From CBFGTV01 sp965652145 (lineage in GTDB: Bacteria > Bacillota > Clostridia > Peptostreptococcales > Natronincolaceae): 64,000 bases of DNA. Under the pieces are notes generated by a model. The model was not told where the DNA came from. It ran no database searches and was given only the letters and a program-made list of their open reading frames with translations. Shown here piece after piece: positions 52,391 through 61,323 of this stretch. Numbering within the stretch: position 1 is the first letter of the stretch; every line of letters starts with the position of its first letter. The position numbers were made by a program, and so were the translations under genes. Location of the stretch: positions 1 to 64,000 of the forward strand of contig CBFGTV010000010.1 of assembly GCA_965652145.1 (NCBI GenBank). Direction: 5' to 3'.

Positions 52391-53161
52391 ATGCTGCCTG
52401 TTGAAAGAAGGGCTAGAATAACGGAATATTTAAAAGAAAATGGGAAGGTTGTGGTAGAGGAATTGGCAGAGGCCTTAAAGGTATCGGCAATGACCATCAG
52501 AAGAGACCTTCAATTCCTTGAGGAGGAGGGCTACGTTACCAGAACCTATGGAGGGGCCATCCTGAAGGAGCACCTAATTAAAGAGGTTTCCTATCAAGAA
52601 AAGGCCACCACCAACATTGAAGCCAAAAAGAGCCTTGCTGAATACGCCAGCACCCTGGTGGAGGATGGTTATACCATCATACTGGATGCAGGCACCACCA
52701 ATATGGAAATTGCCAGGCAAATCGCCCATTTGGATGATTTAAAGGTAATTACCAATGATGTCATGATTGCAGCCTTTCTATATCCCTTTGAAAACGTTAC
52801 AGTTTACTGCTGTGGCGGAATGATACAAAGGAGTACCGGCACCATGATGGGCAGCCATGCAAAGGAATTTTTCAACGAGATTTTTGCAGATATTATATTT
52901 ATGGGGGCCGGCGCAGTGGATATTGATTTTGGTGTTACCACGCCCAGCATTGAAAAGGCAAAGCTTAAGCAAATGATGCTGAGGGCCGCAGAGAAAAAAG
53001 TTTTGGTCAGTGACAGCTCCAAATTTGGCAGAAAAAGCTTTGCCAAGGTTTGTGAAATCGATTCCCTTGATTTAATCATTACTGATTCATCTATGGAAAA
53101 GGAGCTTGTTGAATTATTTAAGGAAAAAAAGCTAAACATAGATATCATTGACCAAGCCTAA
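52391..53161 (+). CDS. DeoR-family transcriptional regulator
   Basis: A 256-residue sugar-phosphate-responsive repressor. N-terminal helix-turn-helix about 1-55: MLPVERRARITEYLKENGKV, then ALKVSAMTIRRDLQFLEEEG and RTYGGAIL. Ligand-binding domain about 75-255 with ILDAGTTNMEIARQI, TNDVMIA, FMGAGAVDIDFGVTTPS and DSSKFGRKSFAKVCEI, all DeoR-C hallmarks. It starts an operon with a four-carbon acid-sugar kinase and PdxA2, its likely targets. Probable effector: the phosphorylated sugar acid made by that kinase. Confidence 0.92.
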   Translation: MLPVERRARITEYLKENGKVVVEELAEALKVSAMTIRRDLQFLEEEGYVTRTYGGAILKEHLIKEVSYQEKATTNIEAKKSLAEYASTLVEDGYTIILDAGTTNMEIARQIAHLDDLKVITNDVMIAAFLYPFENVTVYCCGGMIQRSTGTMMGSHAKEFFNEIFADIIFMGAGAVDIDFGVTTPSIEKAKLKQMMLRAAEKKVLVSDSSKFGRKSFAKVCEIDSLDLIITDSSMEKELVELFKEKKLNIDIIDQA

Positions 53162-53209
53162 TTTTTACAGCAGCTGTACCCCTCAACCAGCAGTAAGGGA
53201 GGAAGACCA

Positions 53210-54523
53210 ATGTCGAGTATTGTAGTAATCGCAGATGATTTAACAGGTGCCAATGCTACCGGGGTGCTGCTTTCCAGGAAGGGCTTCCAGGCAGCCACCT
53301 ATTTAAACTTAGATGAAGCGGCGCAGGAAAAAAAGAGCTTCGATGCCATTTCCATCAGTACCAACAGTCGTGGCATGGCAAGCCAAGAGGCCTATGAAAC
53401 GGTTGCCAATACGGTAAAATATTTTAGCCATAATGGTGTAAGGCTCTTTAGCAAACGAATTGATACCACCCTCAGGGGAAACGTAGGGGCTGAAATTGAT
53501 GCAGTACTGGATTCTCTGACTGGGGATGAAGTGGCTGTAGTAGTGGCATCCTTCCCTTCTTCGGGAAGAATTTCAGTAGGGGGTTATTTACTGGTTAACG
53601 GAATACCCCTTGAGAAAACCGATGTGGCAAATGACCCCAAAACGCCGGTTCATACCTCCTGTATTATTGATCTGGTTCAGAGTCAAACTAAGTATCAGGT
53701 GGGGTATATTCCCTTGAAAAGCGTATTGGCGGCTGAAGCCGATTTAAAAAAGGCCATCCTGGCAGAAAAGGAAAAGGGTAAAAGGATCATTATTATTGAT
53801 GCCACCACCGATGATGAAATTAATGCCATTGCCAGCGTCTTGGCAAAAACAGAACTTTCAGTTGTGGCGGTGGACCCGGGTCCCTTTACTGCCCATCTTG
53901 CCAAAGCCCTTCTAGGAAGGGAACATGCCGCTGTTCCTGGAAAAAAAGCCTTTTTTGCAGTGGGCAGTGTGACCCAGCAGACTAAACGACAGCTTGAGGA
54001 GCTAAAGCTAAAGTATAATCCGTTAATTGTCAAGGTTGATCCTGAGGCCTTACTTGATGATCGGTCGGCAGCCCTGGAGATCGATCGGGTGGTATCAGCC
54101 TTAATGGAAGGTATCGGTAGGTATCAGGTGCTGGGAATCACCACAAACGGTGGTAAGGTGCTGAATTTAAGGGCTGTTGCCGGCGAGCTGAAAATTTCAG
54201 AGGACGAAGTAGCCCAGCGAATAGCCATGGGGCTTGGAAGAATCACTGCAACCATGATGAAGGTTAGCAAAGGCTTGATAGGAGGACTTTATACCAGCGG
54301 CGGAGATGTTACCGTTGAGGTCTGTCGATGGCTTTCCTCCTCGGGTATTGAAGTAAAGGATGAGGTGTTACCACTGGCTGCCTATGGTCGAATCATTGAC
54401 GGTGAATATAACCACACCCCTATTATTACCAAGGGAGGCCTGGTGGGAGATGACATGGCTATGGTAGAAGGTATAGAGTACCTTTTGACAAAAATATCAA
54501 ATGAATATTATTACGATTTATAG
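53210..54523 (+). CDS. dtnK: Four-carbon acid-sugar kinase (D-threonate/D-erythronate kinase type)
   Basis: A 437-residue cytoplasmic kinase of the DUF1537 family, which phosphorylates four-carbon sugar acids at C4. Conserved parts: IVVIADDLTGANATGVLL at the start, SKRIDTTLRGNVGAEIDAV, VVASFPSSGRISVGGYLLVNG, and C-terminal KGLIGGLYTSGGDVTVEV near the ATP site. With PdxA2 next door, the established pathway is D-threonate to D-threonate-4-phosphate and then to dihydroxyacetone phosphate plus CO2. D-erythronate or another acid cannot be excluded. AGGGAGG precedes the ATG. Confidence 0.85.
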   Translation: MSSIVVIADDLTGANATGVLLSRKGFQAATYLNLDEAAQEKKSFDAISISTNSRGMASQEAYETVANTVKYFSHNGVRLFSKRIDTTLRGNVGAEIDAVLDSLTGDEVAVVVASFPSSGRISVGGYLLVNGIPLEKTDVANDPKTPVHTSCIIDLVQSQTKYQVGYIPLKSVLAAEADLKKAILAEKEKGKRIIIIDATTDDEINAIASVLAKTELSVVAVDPGPFTAHLAKALLGREHAAVPGKKAFFAVGSVTQQTKRQLEELKLKYNPLIVKVDPEALLDDRSAALEIDRVVSALMEGIGRYQVLGITTNGGKVLNLRAVAGELKISEDEVAQRIAMGLGRITATMMKVSKGLIGGLYTSGGDVTVEVCRWLSSSGIEVKDEVLPLAAYGRIIDGEYNHTPIITKGGLVGDDMAMVEGIEYLLTKISNEYYYDL

Positions 54524-54541
54524 AGAAGGGAGCTGTTTAAT

Positions 54542-55540
54542 ATGGAAAGACCGGTTATCGGTATACCAATGGGAGATCCGGCAGGAATCGGCCCTGAAAT
54601 TGTCGTAAAGGCCCTGGCAGAGCCTGCTATACATGAAGTAAGCAGATCGCTGGTTATTGGTGATAAAAATACCCTGACCCAGGCAATGGAAATTTGCAAA
54701 GTAAAATTGAGCATCAATGTGGTTCAACAGGCTTCAGAAGGTGACTACAGGAAGGGCATACTCAACTTAATTGACCTAAATAATGTAGATGTTAAAAGGC
54801 TGGAGTTTGGCAAAGTTCAGGCGATGGCAGGACAGGCGGCCTTTGACTATATTAAAAGATCGGTGGAAATGGCCATGTCAGGCGAAATTGATGTTTTAGC
54901 CACTACACCCATCAACAAGGAAGCCCTAAAGGCAGCAAAAATTGACTATATCGGCCATACCGAAATTTTGGCAGATCTAACCAATACCGCTGATCCCCTG
55001 ACCATGTTTGAGGTGGATAAATTGAGGGTGTTCTTCCTATCTCGCCACGTATCCCTCAGCAAGGCCTGCGATTTAGTAAAAAAGGAGCGGGTGCTTGATT
55101 ATATTCAAAGGTCCTACAGGGCCCTTGAAAGGCTGGGTATTAAGGATGGCAGCCTGGCCGTTGCAGGACTTAACCCCCATAGTGGTGAAAACGGCCTCTT
55201 TGGCCGAGAAGAGGTTGATGAGATTGTACCAGCCATAGAAGCCGCCCAAAGGGAAGGAATCAATGTGGTGGGGCCGGTACCAGCAGATTCAGTATTCTAT
55301 TTTGGGTTGAAGGGCAAGTTTGATGCCATTTTGTCACTGTATCATGACCAAGGCCATATAGCGACAAAAATGGTAGACTTTGAAAGAACCATCTCCCTAA
55401 CCAACAATATGCCCTTTTTAAGAACCTCGGTAGACCACGGTACAGCCTTCGATATTGCCGGTACAGGAATGGCCAGCCCTGTCAGTATGATCGAAGCCAT
55501 TAAAATTGCAGCAAAATATGGCCCCAGCTTTAAAAAATAA
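54542..55540 (+). CDS. pdxA2: PdxA2-type 4-phosphate dehydrogenase (D-threonate pathway)
   Basis: A 332-residue NAD-dependent dehydrogenase of the PdxA family. Start [19 protein letters not shown]; metal-ligand histidines in [23 protein letters not shown] and [11 protein letters not shown]-terminal [16 protein letters not shown]. Coupling with a DUF1537 kinase marks it as PdxA2, acting on D-threonate (or erythronate) 4-phosphate rather than pyridoxal synthesis. AAGGGAG lies upstream of the ATG, 18 bases after the kinase gene. Confidence 0.88.
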   Translation: MERPVIGIPMGDPAGIGPEIVVKALAEPAIHEVSRSLVIGDKNTLTQAMEICKVKLSINVVQQASEGDYRKGILNLIDLNNVDVKRLEFGKVQAMAGQAAFDYIKRSVEMAMSGEIDVLATTPINKEALKAAKIDYIGHTEILADLTNTADPLTMFEVDKLRVFFLSRHVSLSKACDLVKKERVLDYIQRSYRALERLGIKDGSLAVAGLNPHSGENGLFGREEVDEIVPAIEAAQREGINVVGPVPADSVFYFGLKGKFDAILSLYHDQGHIATKMVDFERTISLTNNMPFLRTSVDHGTAFDIAGTGMASPVSMIEAIKIAAKYGPSFKK

Positions 55541-55546
55541 GAATAG

Positions 55547-55588
55547 CCAATAAAAGCTTTAAAGCCTAAGGCTTTAAAGCTTTATTGG
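55547..55588 (+). terminator. Long hairpin between pdxA2 and gntP
   Basis: 20/19-base arms (CCAATAAAAGCTTTAAAGCC and the complement with one bulge) closing a 3-base loop. No strong T-run follows, so it may attenuate or process the message rather than fully terminate it. Confidence 0.6.
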
Positions 55589-55596
55589 AAGCAATA

Positions 55597-55610
55597 TGAA
55601 AACGTTTCGA
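55597..55610 (+). promoter_or_regulatory. cre-like site before the GntP gene
   Basis: TGAAAACGTTTCGA matches the cre consensus at 12 of 14 positions. It lies between the hairpin and the GntP start, so carbon catabolite control of the permease is plausible. Confidence 0.45.
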
Positions 55611-55658
55611 TAAATATTTAACAATACCTTAAAAGGATTATGAAAGGAGAAATCAAAT

Positions 55659-57035
55659 ATGGATGCAGCCGTATCTGGCGGACAAATGATATTGGGCTTG
55701 GCCCTTGGTATCATTCTACTATTGATATTAATTTTAAAAACAAAGGTACATGCTTTCCTAGCACTTATTATTGCTGCTTCAGTCACTGGTTTAATCGGCG
55801 GGATGCCCGCCAATAACGTTATCACCTCCATTACAAGCGGGTTTGGAAGTACCCTTGGCAGTATCGGAATTATCATTGGATTTGGTGTCATGATGGGTCA
55901 GCTCTTTGAAGCCTCTGGGGCAGCCGAAAGGATGGCTCAGACCTTTATTAAACTGTTGGGAAAAAAGCGAGAGGAGCTGGCCCTGGCCATAACCGGCTTT
56001 ATTGTGTCAATCCCCATCTTCTGTGATTCAGGCTTTGTTATTTTATCTCCTTTGGTCAAGGCCATTTCCCGAAAGACCAAAAAATCAGTTATATCTTTGG
56101 GTATCTCCCTGGCATTGGGACTTGTGATTACCCACTCTTTAGTGCCTCCAACCCCCGGCCCGGTAGGTGTTGCCGGAATTTTTGGTGTCAGTGTCGGCAG
56201 TGTCTTGCTTTGGGGGCTTTTACTGGCCATACCTATGACCTTGTCAGGGATGATGTATGGCCGTTGGCTGGGCAAGAAAATTTATCAGCTTCCTGGCGAG
56301 GGGGACTCATGGCTTCGGCCTCAGTATCAAGAGCCGGTTTATGACAGCCTAGAACAAGGGTCAGATCATGAAAACCTGCCCTCCACCATGATGGCCTTTG
56401 CACCCATTATTGTACCGGTAATTTTGATTTTACTTCAAACAATTTCTGCTGTATTGGGCTTAACTGGTCAGGCCGTATCGATTATTAACTTTCTGGGTAC
56501 CCCCGTTATTGCAGTGGCAATCGGCCTTCTAATCGCCATATTGGGATTAACGAAAAACCTGACCCGGGAAGAAACCCTTGAAAAAATGGAACAGGGTATT
56601 CGGTCTGCAGGTATTATTATACTGGTAACAGGTGGTGGCGGAGCCCTGGGAACCGTATTAAGAGACAGCGGAACAGGGGACTATTTGGCCCAATTAATTG
56701 CCAGTACCTCTTTGCCGGTGATACTAATTCCATTTATTGTAGCCTCAGCCGTTCGATTAATTCAGGGGAGCGGTACCGTTGCCATGGTTACGGCCGCCTC
56801 TATTACGGCTCCCATGATCGCAGGATTAGATGTGAACCCGGTATTTGCAGCCCTGGCTGCCTGCACAGGATCTTTAATATTCTCATATTTTAACGATAGC
56901 TATTTCTGGGTTGTTAACCGTATGCTGGGAATTAAAAATGTGAAGGAGCAGATCAGAGTCTGGTCTGTAACCACAACCATTGCCTGGGCGGTGGGATTGG
57001 TGAGTCTGTTGGTGGTGAATGCCATCTTCGGGTAG
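55659..57035 (+). CDS. GntP-family sugar-acid:proton symporter
   Basis: A 458-residue permease with about 12-13 transmembrane helices. GntP signature parts: HAFLALIIAASVTGLIGGMP, GSTLGSIGIIIGFGVMMGQLFEASG, FCDSGFVILSPLVKAISRKT, and THSLVPPTPGPVGVAGIFG. Probably imports the four-carbon sugar acid handled by the upstream kinase. AAAGGAG precedes the ATG. Terminated at 57071-57120. Confidence 0.9.
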   Translation: MDAAVSGGQMILGLALGIILLLILILKTKVHAFLALIIAASVTGLIGGMPANNVITSITSGFGSTLGSIGIIIGFGVMMGQLFEASGAAERMAQTFIKLLGKKREELALAITGFIVSIPIFCDSGFVILSPLVKAISRKTKKSVISLGISLALGLVITHSLVPPTPGPVGVAGIFGVSVGSVLLWGLLLAIPMTLSGMMYGRWLGKKIYQLPGEGDSWLRPQYQEPVYDSLEQGSDHENLPSTMMAFAPIIVPVILILLQTISAVLGLTGQAVSIINFLGTPVIAVAIGLLIAILGLTKNLTREETLEKMEQGIRSAGIIILVTGGGGALGTVLRDSGTGDYLAQLIASTSLPVILIPFIVASAVRLIQGSGTVAMVTAASITAPMIAGLDVNPVFAALAACTGSLIFSYFNDSYFWVVNRMLGIKNVKEQIRVWSVTTTIAWAVGLVSLLVVNAIFG

Positions 57036-57070
57036 CTTCAAAAAGTATAAAGATAATATAATAAAAGGTA

Positions 57071-57120
57071 GCCAAGATGAAAACCAGGCAGGGAAATTTC
57101 CTCCTGGTTTTTGTCTTGGG
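57071..57120 (+). terminator. Intrinsic terminator after the sugar-acid operon
   Basis: Nested stems GCCAAGA / TCTTGGG and AAAACCAGG / CCTGGTTTT with a TTTTT run. Confidence 0.8.
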
Positions 57121-57230
57121 CAGAAAAAGAAGTCAGCAGCTTCCTTGTATCAAAAATAAATATATAATATGATAGTATATAGATCAGTAAAAACCAGATG
57201 GTTTGAACCATCAAGGAGAAGGTAAAAAAT

Positions 57231-59354
57231 ATGCTAGTACAGGCTCGACAACTATTAAAAAAATATTATGGGTATGACTCCTTTCGAAGGGGACAGGAGC
57301 AAATTATACAATCAATCCTGAATAGCCACGATACCTTCGGCATCATGCCCACCGGCGGAGGAAAATCCATATGCTATCAAATTCCCGCTCTGATGTTTTC
57401 AGGGATTACCCTGGTAATTTCACCCTTAATATCCCTAATGAAGGATCAAAACGAAACCCTGGCCCAATTGGGCATTACCTCGACCTTTATTAACAGTTCC
57501 CTGGAGGTCGGTGCTGTAAGGGAACGGATAGAAGGCCTACGCCAGGGAAGGTACCGGCTGATATATGTGGCACCGGAAAGATTGGCCTCTGAGGAATTTA
57601 AAGGTCTCATCCAGCAGCTTGACATCAGCTTCATAGCCATTGACGAAGCCCATTGTGTATCTCAATGGGGCCACGATTTCAGGCCCAGCTATCAACTGAT
57701 AGGCTCTTTTATTAAAGGCCTTCAGAAGCGCCCGGTGGTGGCCGCCTTCACAGCAACTGCTACTGACGAGGTAAAATATGATGTGGTTAATCTACTAAAA
57801 CTAAAAAATCCCAATACCTTTATTACGGGGTATGACCGAAAAAATTTATATTTATCGGTACAGCGGGGAGTCGATAAAGAAGCCTTTTTATTTAATTATC
57901 TTGAAGGTCATCAGCATCAGTCTGGAATAATCTATGCAGCCACCCGCAAGGAGGTAGAAAAGCTTTTTACGAAACTAAAGGCCAGGGGCTATTCCGTAGC
58001 AGCCTATCATGGTGGAATGGAGGATACAGCCCGTAGCCAGGCCCAGGAGGCCTTCATATTTGACGATGTAAAGGTGATTGTTGCCACCAATGCCTTTGGC
58101 ATGGGGATTGATAAATCCAATGTACGTTATGTTATTCATTACAATATGCCTAAAAATATTGAGGCCTATTATCAAGAGGCAGGCCGGGCCGGGCGGGACG
58201 GAGAGCCCGGTGAATGTATTTTGCTCTTTTCCCAGGCCGACGTACTGCTTCAGCGCTATATGATCCAGGTAAACCAGTTAAGCGACGAAAGAAAGCAATA
58301 TGAATATAAAAAGCTACAGGTCATGGTTGATTATTGCCATAGCTCCCAATGTCTGAGAAAGTACATACTTGAATATTTTGGTGAGGTGGGATTGGCAGAA
58401 CAATGCCAAAACTGTAGCACCTGTACCGACGAATCTGAGCTTGAGGATATCACCATAGAAGCCCAGAAAATATTCTCTTGTATCTATCGAATGAAGGAGC
58501 GTTACGGGGTTTCGATGATTGCGCAGGTGCTGAAGGGTTCCCGGGTGAAAAGGCTGACACAGCTGGGCCTGAATCAATTAACGACCTATGGTATTATGGC
58601 AGACTATACCCTGAAGCAGATAAAGGATATGACTAACCTATTAATTGCAGAGGGCTACCTGGGGCTGACGGAGGATGAATACCCTGTGGTAAAATTACAG
58701 CAAAGGGCTGTAGGGGTATTGAAAAATCAAGAAAAGGTCTATCAAAAAATCCATTACAGGCCATCGGTGGTGGAAGCAGACCAGGGCTTATTAGAACAGC
58801 TTAGGAAACTGCGTAAAGATATTTCTGCAAGGGAGCAGGTGCCCCCCTATGTGATCTTCCATGACAGTACCCTGAGGGAAATGAGTGAGGTCCTTCCCGT
58901 AAGCCAGAGTCAGCTTGGCAGAATAAAAGGGGTTGGCCAAGCCAAGCTGGAAAAGTACGGAGAAGCCTTTTTACAGCTGATTGATGCCTACATTAAGGAG
59001 CATAGGCTTGCGCTCCCTAAGGGCAGGGAAGCCATAAAAGAAAGGATGCCAAACAAGCAGGAGTCCCCAAGTCATCAGATTACCCATGAAATGTACCAAG
59101 GGGGAATGTCAATCACTGATATAGCCCGGAAGCGGAATCTCAAGCCCCTGACGGTACAGGAGCATATCTTTAGATGCTATGATGAAGGGCTTGATGTATC
59201 CCTGGATGATTTTATCCCCAAAGAGCATGAAGCATTAATTCTCAAGACTATTCAACAGGTAGGGTACGAAAAGCTTAAACCTGTTAAGGAGGCCCTTCCA
59301 GAGGAAATTGATTATATGGCCATAAAGGCCGTAATATTAAAATATCTCAAATAA
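57231..59354 (+). CDS. recQ: ATP-dependent DNA helicase RecQ
   Basis: A 707-residue 3'-5' helicase. Walker A PTGGGKSICYQIP (about 40-52); DEAH box IDEAHCVSQWGHDFRPSY; TATATDEVKYDVV; and VIVATNAFGMGIDKSNVRYV with YYQEAGRAGRDGEPGE. RQC zinc-binding cysteines lie in CHSSQCLRKYIL and CQNCSTC. HRDC domain about 500-580; C-terminal HTH_40-like region with MSITDIARKRNLKPLTVQEH. AAGGAGAAGG precedes the ATG. Roles in replication-fork rescue and recombination, from family knowledge. Monocistronic. Confidence 0.96.
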   Translation: MLVQARQLLKKYYGYDSFRRGQEQIIQSILNSHDTFGIMPTGGGKSICYQIPALMFSGITLVISPLISLMKDQNETLAQLGITSTFINSSLEVGAVRERIEGLRQGRYRLIYVAPERLASEEFKGLIQQLDISFIAIDEAHCVSQWGHDFRPSYQLIGSFIKGLQKRPVVAAFTATATDEVKYDVVNLLKLKNPNTFITGYDRKNLYLSVQRGVDKEAFLFNYLEGHQHQSGIIYAATRKEVEKLFTKLKARGYSVAAYHGGMEDTARSQAQEAFIFDDVKVIVATNAFGMGIDKSNVRYVIHYNMPKNIEAYYQEAGRAGRDGEPGECILLFSQADVLLQRYMIQVNQLSDERKQYEYKKLQVMVDYCHSSQCLRKYILEYFGEVGLAEQCQNCSTCTDESELEDITIEAQKIFSCIYRMKERYGVSMIAQVLKGSRVKRLTQLGLNQLTTYGIMADYTLKQIKDMTNLLIAEGYLGLTEDEYPVVKLQQRAVGVLKNQEKVYQKIHYRPSVVEADQGLLEQLRKLRKDISAREQVPPYVIFHDSTLREMSEVLPVSQSQLGRIKGVGQAKLEKYGEAFLQLIDAYIKEHRLALPKGREAIKERMPNKQESPSHQITHEMYQGGMSITDIARKRNLKPLTVQEHIFRCYDEGLDVSLDDFIPKEHEALILKTIQQVGYEKLKPVKEALPEEIDYMAIKAVILKYLK

Positions 59355-59356
59355 AG

Positions 59357-59400
59357 GGGATCACCTGACCAATTGTACTATTTGGTCAGGTGATCCCTTT
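59357..59400. terminator. Bidirectional terminator between recQ and the AraC gene
   Basis: Perfect 16-bp stem GGGATCACCTGACCAA / TTGGTCAGGTGATCCC with a 9-base loop and TTTATTT on the plus strand; on the minus strand the AraC stop codon lies inside the stem. Confidence 0.88.
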
Positions 59401-60195
59401 ATTTAGGCTGTCAGAGGGCAATATCTCAGATTGCACGTCGAAAGCAGTATTTCTGAAGGAAGAAGGGGTCTCTTTAGTCAGTCTCTTGAAGGCCATATTG
59501 TAATAATTTTGATTATTGAAGCCTACTGCCAGGGCCACCTCCAGCAAGGGTAAATCAGTTTCAAGAAGCAGGCGTTTACTTTTTTCTACCCGTATTTCAT
59601 TTAATATTTGCGAAAAGGTTTTACCCGTTTCTTTTTTGAGGATCGTACAAAAATAACTGCGGCTGATTTTTAGGTACCTTGTAATACTGGTCAGGGTTAC
59701 AGGCTCATGATAATGAGCGGTAATATAATCTAAAGCCCTTTTTACGTGCAGGCTATGTATTTGCTCCTCCTTAATCTGCAGATGCCTCAAATAGGGGCTT
59801 TCAGAACCGATGTTTCTAAGCAGTGTAACCAAATGGGGAATACAATTTTTTGGTTTATATAAAAGATCATTGGAATTTTCAGGCTTACAGGTGTAGGGGC
59901 CAATAATATGAATTCCCCGGTGAACTGTCTTAGGACATATCCGGCAGGCAGTAAAATAAAAATCTTCCCGACAGATGAGGGTGACCAGGTGATCGCCGTC
60001 CTCTTCAAGCATTTTTTCTTTTATCTGTTCGTAGAGGTCAAATTGACGAAATAATTCATCATAGCGGGAAGCATACCCCTCGGTATGTATAATACTGCCA
60101 TCAAAATTATAGGTTCTGATGGGGATATGGGTACAAAGATAAAAATCTTTAAGCATTTTGATAATATGCTTTTCAAAATAACAGTAATTGATCAT
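59386..60195 (-). CDS. AraC-family transcriptional regulator with PocR-like sensor domain
   Basis: A 269-residue regulator. N-terminal 150 residues (with PIRTYNFDGSIIHTEGYASR, a CRICPKTVHRGIHIIGPY segment and CKPENSND) resemble the PocR/GAF-like sensor seen in Clostridia AraC regulators; its cysteines could bind metal. C-terminal double helix-turn-helix about 155-250: YLKISRSYFCTILKKETGKT and LEVALAVGFNNQNYYNMAFK. It is divergent from the siderophore ABC operon and likely its regulator, consistent with the many AraC regulators that sit by iron uptake loci. Confidence 0.85.
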   Translation of the reverse strand: MINYCYFEKHIIKMLKDFYLCTHIPIRTYNFDGSIIHTEGYASRYDELFRQFDLYEQIKEKMLEEDGDHLVTLICREDFYFTACRICPKTVHRGIHIIGPYTCKPENSNDLLYKPKNCIPHLVTLLRNIGSESPYLRHLQIKEEQIHSLHVKRALDYITAHYHEPVTLTSITRYLKISRSYFCTILKKETGKTFSQILNEIRVEKSKRLLLETDLPLLEVALAVGFNNQNYYNMAFKRLTKETPSSFRNTAFDVQSEILPSDSLNKGIT

Positions 60196-60291
60196 ACCAG
60201 CAGCTCCCTTTCAAAATACCTAAATTTAGTTATAAAAATCAAAATATAATTAATTATAATCTAAAAAATAGTGCTATATTTAGTTGAGAAA

Positions 60292-60310
60292 GAAAATCAT
60301 AATCATTATC
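60292..60310 (+). promoter_or_regulatory. Fur box of the siderophore uptake operon
   Basis: GAAAATCATAATCATTATC matches the 19-bp Fur consensus GATAATGATAATCATTATC at 17 positions. It lies 66 bases before the first permease start, in the AraC-yclN divergent region. Confidence 0.82.
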
Positions 60311-60375
60311 ATTTATTATAACAATTAACTTAGGGAGGTGTCAAACTGTCATACAAAATGATGTAAGGAGGAAGC

Positions 60376-61323
60376 ATGAAGAAAAGATATTTAATTTTGG
60401 CACTGGTGCTATTATCAGTGGCTTCTATTTTGATTGGAGCTAAAAACATTCAGCTTGCAGATATTTTGAAGTTAAATTACGAAAGTCTCCAAATTTTGTT
60501 TATAAGTCGTTTTCCCAGACTAATCAGTATTATTGTTTCAGGCATGGGTATGGCCCTTTCAGGCCTGATTATGCAGCAGATTACCAGAAATAAATTTGTT
60601 TCCCCTACCACAGCCACCACTGTAGATTCAGCTAAATTAGGGTTTTTGGTTTCATTAATATGGTTTTATTCCGCCTCAACCTTCAACAAGATGGTAATTG
60701 CCTTTATTTTTGCTCTGGGGGGAACCTTTTTATTTATGACCATATTGAGAAAAATCAAGTTTAAAAATATGATTTTTGTTCCACTGATTGGTATTATGCT
60801 GGGGAGCATTATCGATTCAGTTACGACCTTCTTTGCTTATAAGTACGATCTGATACAAAGTATGAATGCATTGCTCCAGGGTAATTTTGCAATGGTAATT
60901 AAAGGAAGATACGAGCTATTGTATTTAAGCATTCCCCTCACCGTAATTGCCTTTGTCTATGCCAATCAGTTTACCGTTGTGGGAATGGGAGAAGCCTTCG
61001 CTAAAAACTTAGGTCTAAATTATAACCGTGTGGTGAACGTGGGGGTTGTCATTATTGCATTGATAAGCTCCCTGGTGGTGATTACAGTAGGGCAAATTCC
61101 CTTTTTAGGACTCATTATTCCAAATATCGTTTCCCTCTATGGAGGAGACAACTTAAAGAAGAATTTGATGCCAACCGCCTTACTGGGGGCTGTGTTCCTC
61201 TTGTTTTGTGACATACTTGGAAGGATTATTATTTTTCCCTATGAAATACCCATCAGTCTGATGGTAGGTGTCATTGGAAGTGTAATATTCCTCTATCTAC
61301 TGGTAAGGAGGAATGAAGCATGA
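60376..61323 (+). CDS. yclN: Iron-siderophore ABC transporter permease (YclN-like)
   Basis: A 315-residue permease with about nine to ten transmembrane helices, FecCD family. Conserved parts: RFPRLISIIVSGMGMALSGL, MQQITRNKFVSPTTATTVDS, LLYLSIPLTVIAFVYANQFT, and FLGLIIPNIVSLYGGDNL. These match the B. subtilis YclN (petrobactin-type) pattern. GGAGG precedes the ATG. First gene of a four-gene uptake operon with a Fur box upstream. The four-base overlap with the next gene indicates translational coupling. Confidence 0.92.
   Translation: MKKRYLILALVLLSVASILIGAKNIQLADILKLNYESLQILFISRFPRLISIIVSGMGMALSGLIMQQITRNKFVSPTTATTVDSAKLGFLVSLIWFYSASTFNKMVIAFIFALGGTFLFMTILRKIKFKNMIFVPLIGIMLGSIIDSVTTFFAYKYDLIQSMNALLQGNFAMVIKGRYELLYLSIPLTVIAFVYANQFTVVGMGEAFAKNLGLNYNRVVNVGVVIIALISSLVVITVGQIPFLGLIIPNIVSLYGGDNLKKNLMPTALLGAVFLLFCDILGRIIIFPYEIPISLMVGVIGSVIFLYLLVRRNEA

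Noticed and set aside
53695..54033. 112-codon minus-strand frame inside the four-carbon acid-sugar kinase gene
   Set aside because: Antisense shadow in a conserved gene; no start signal.
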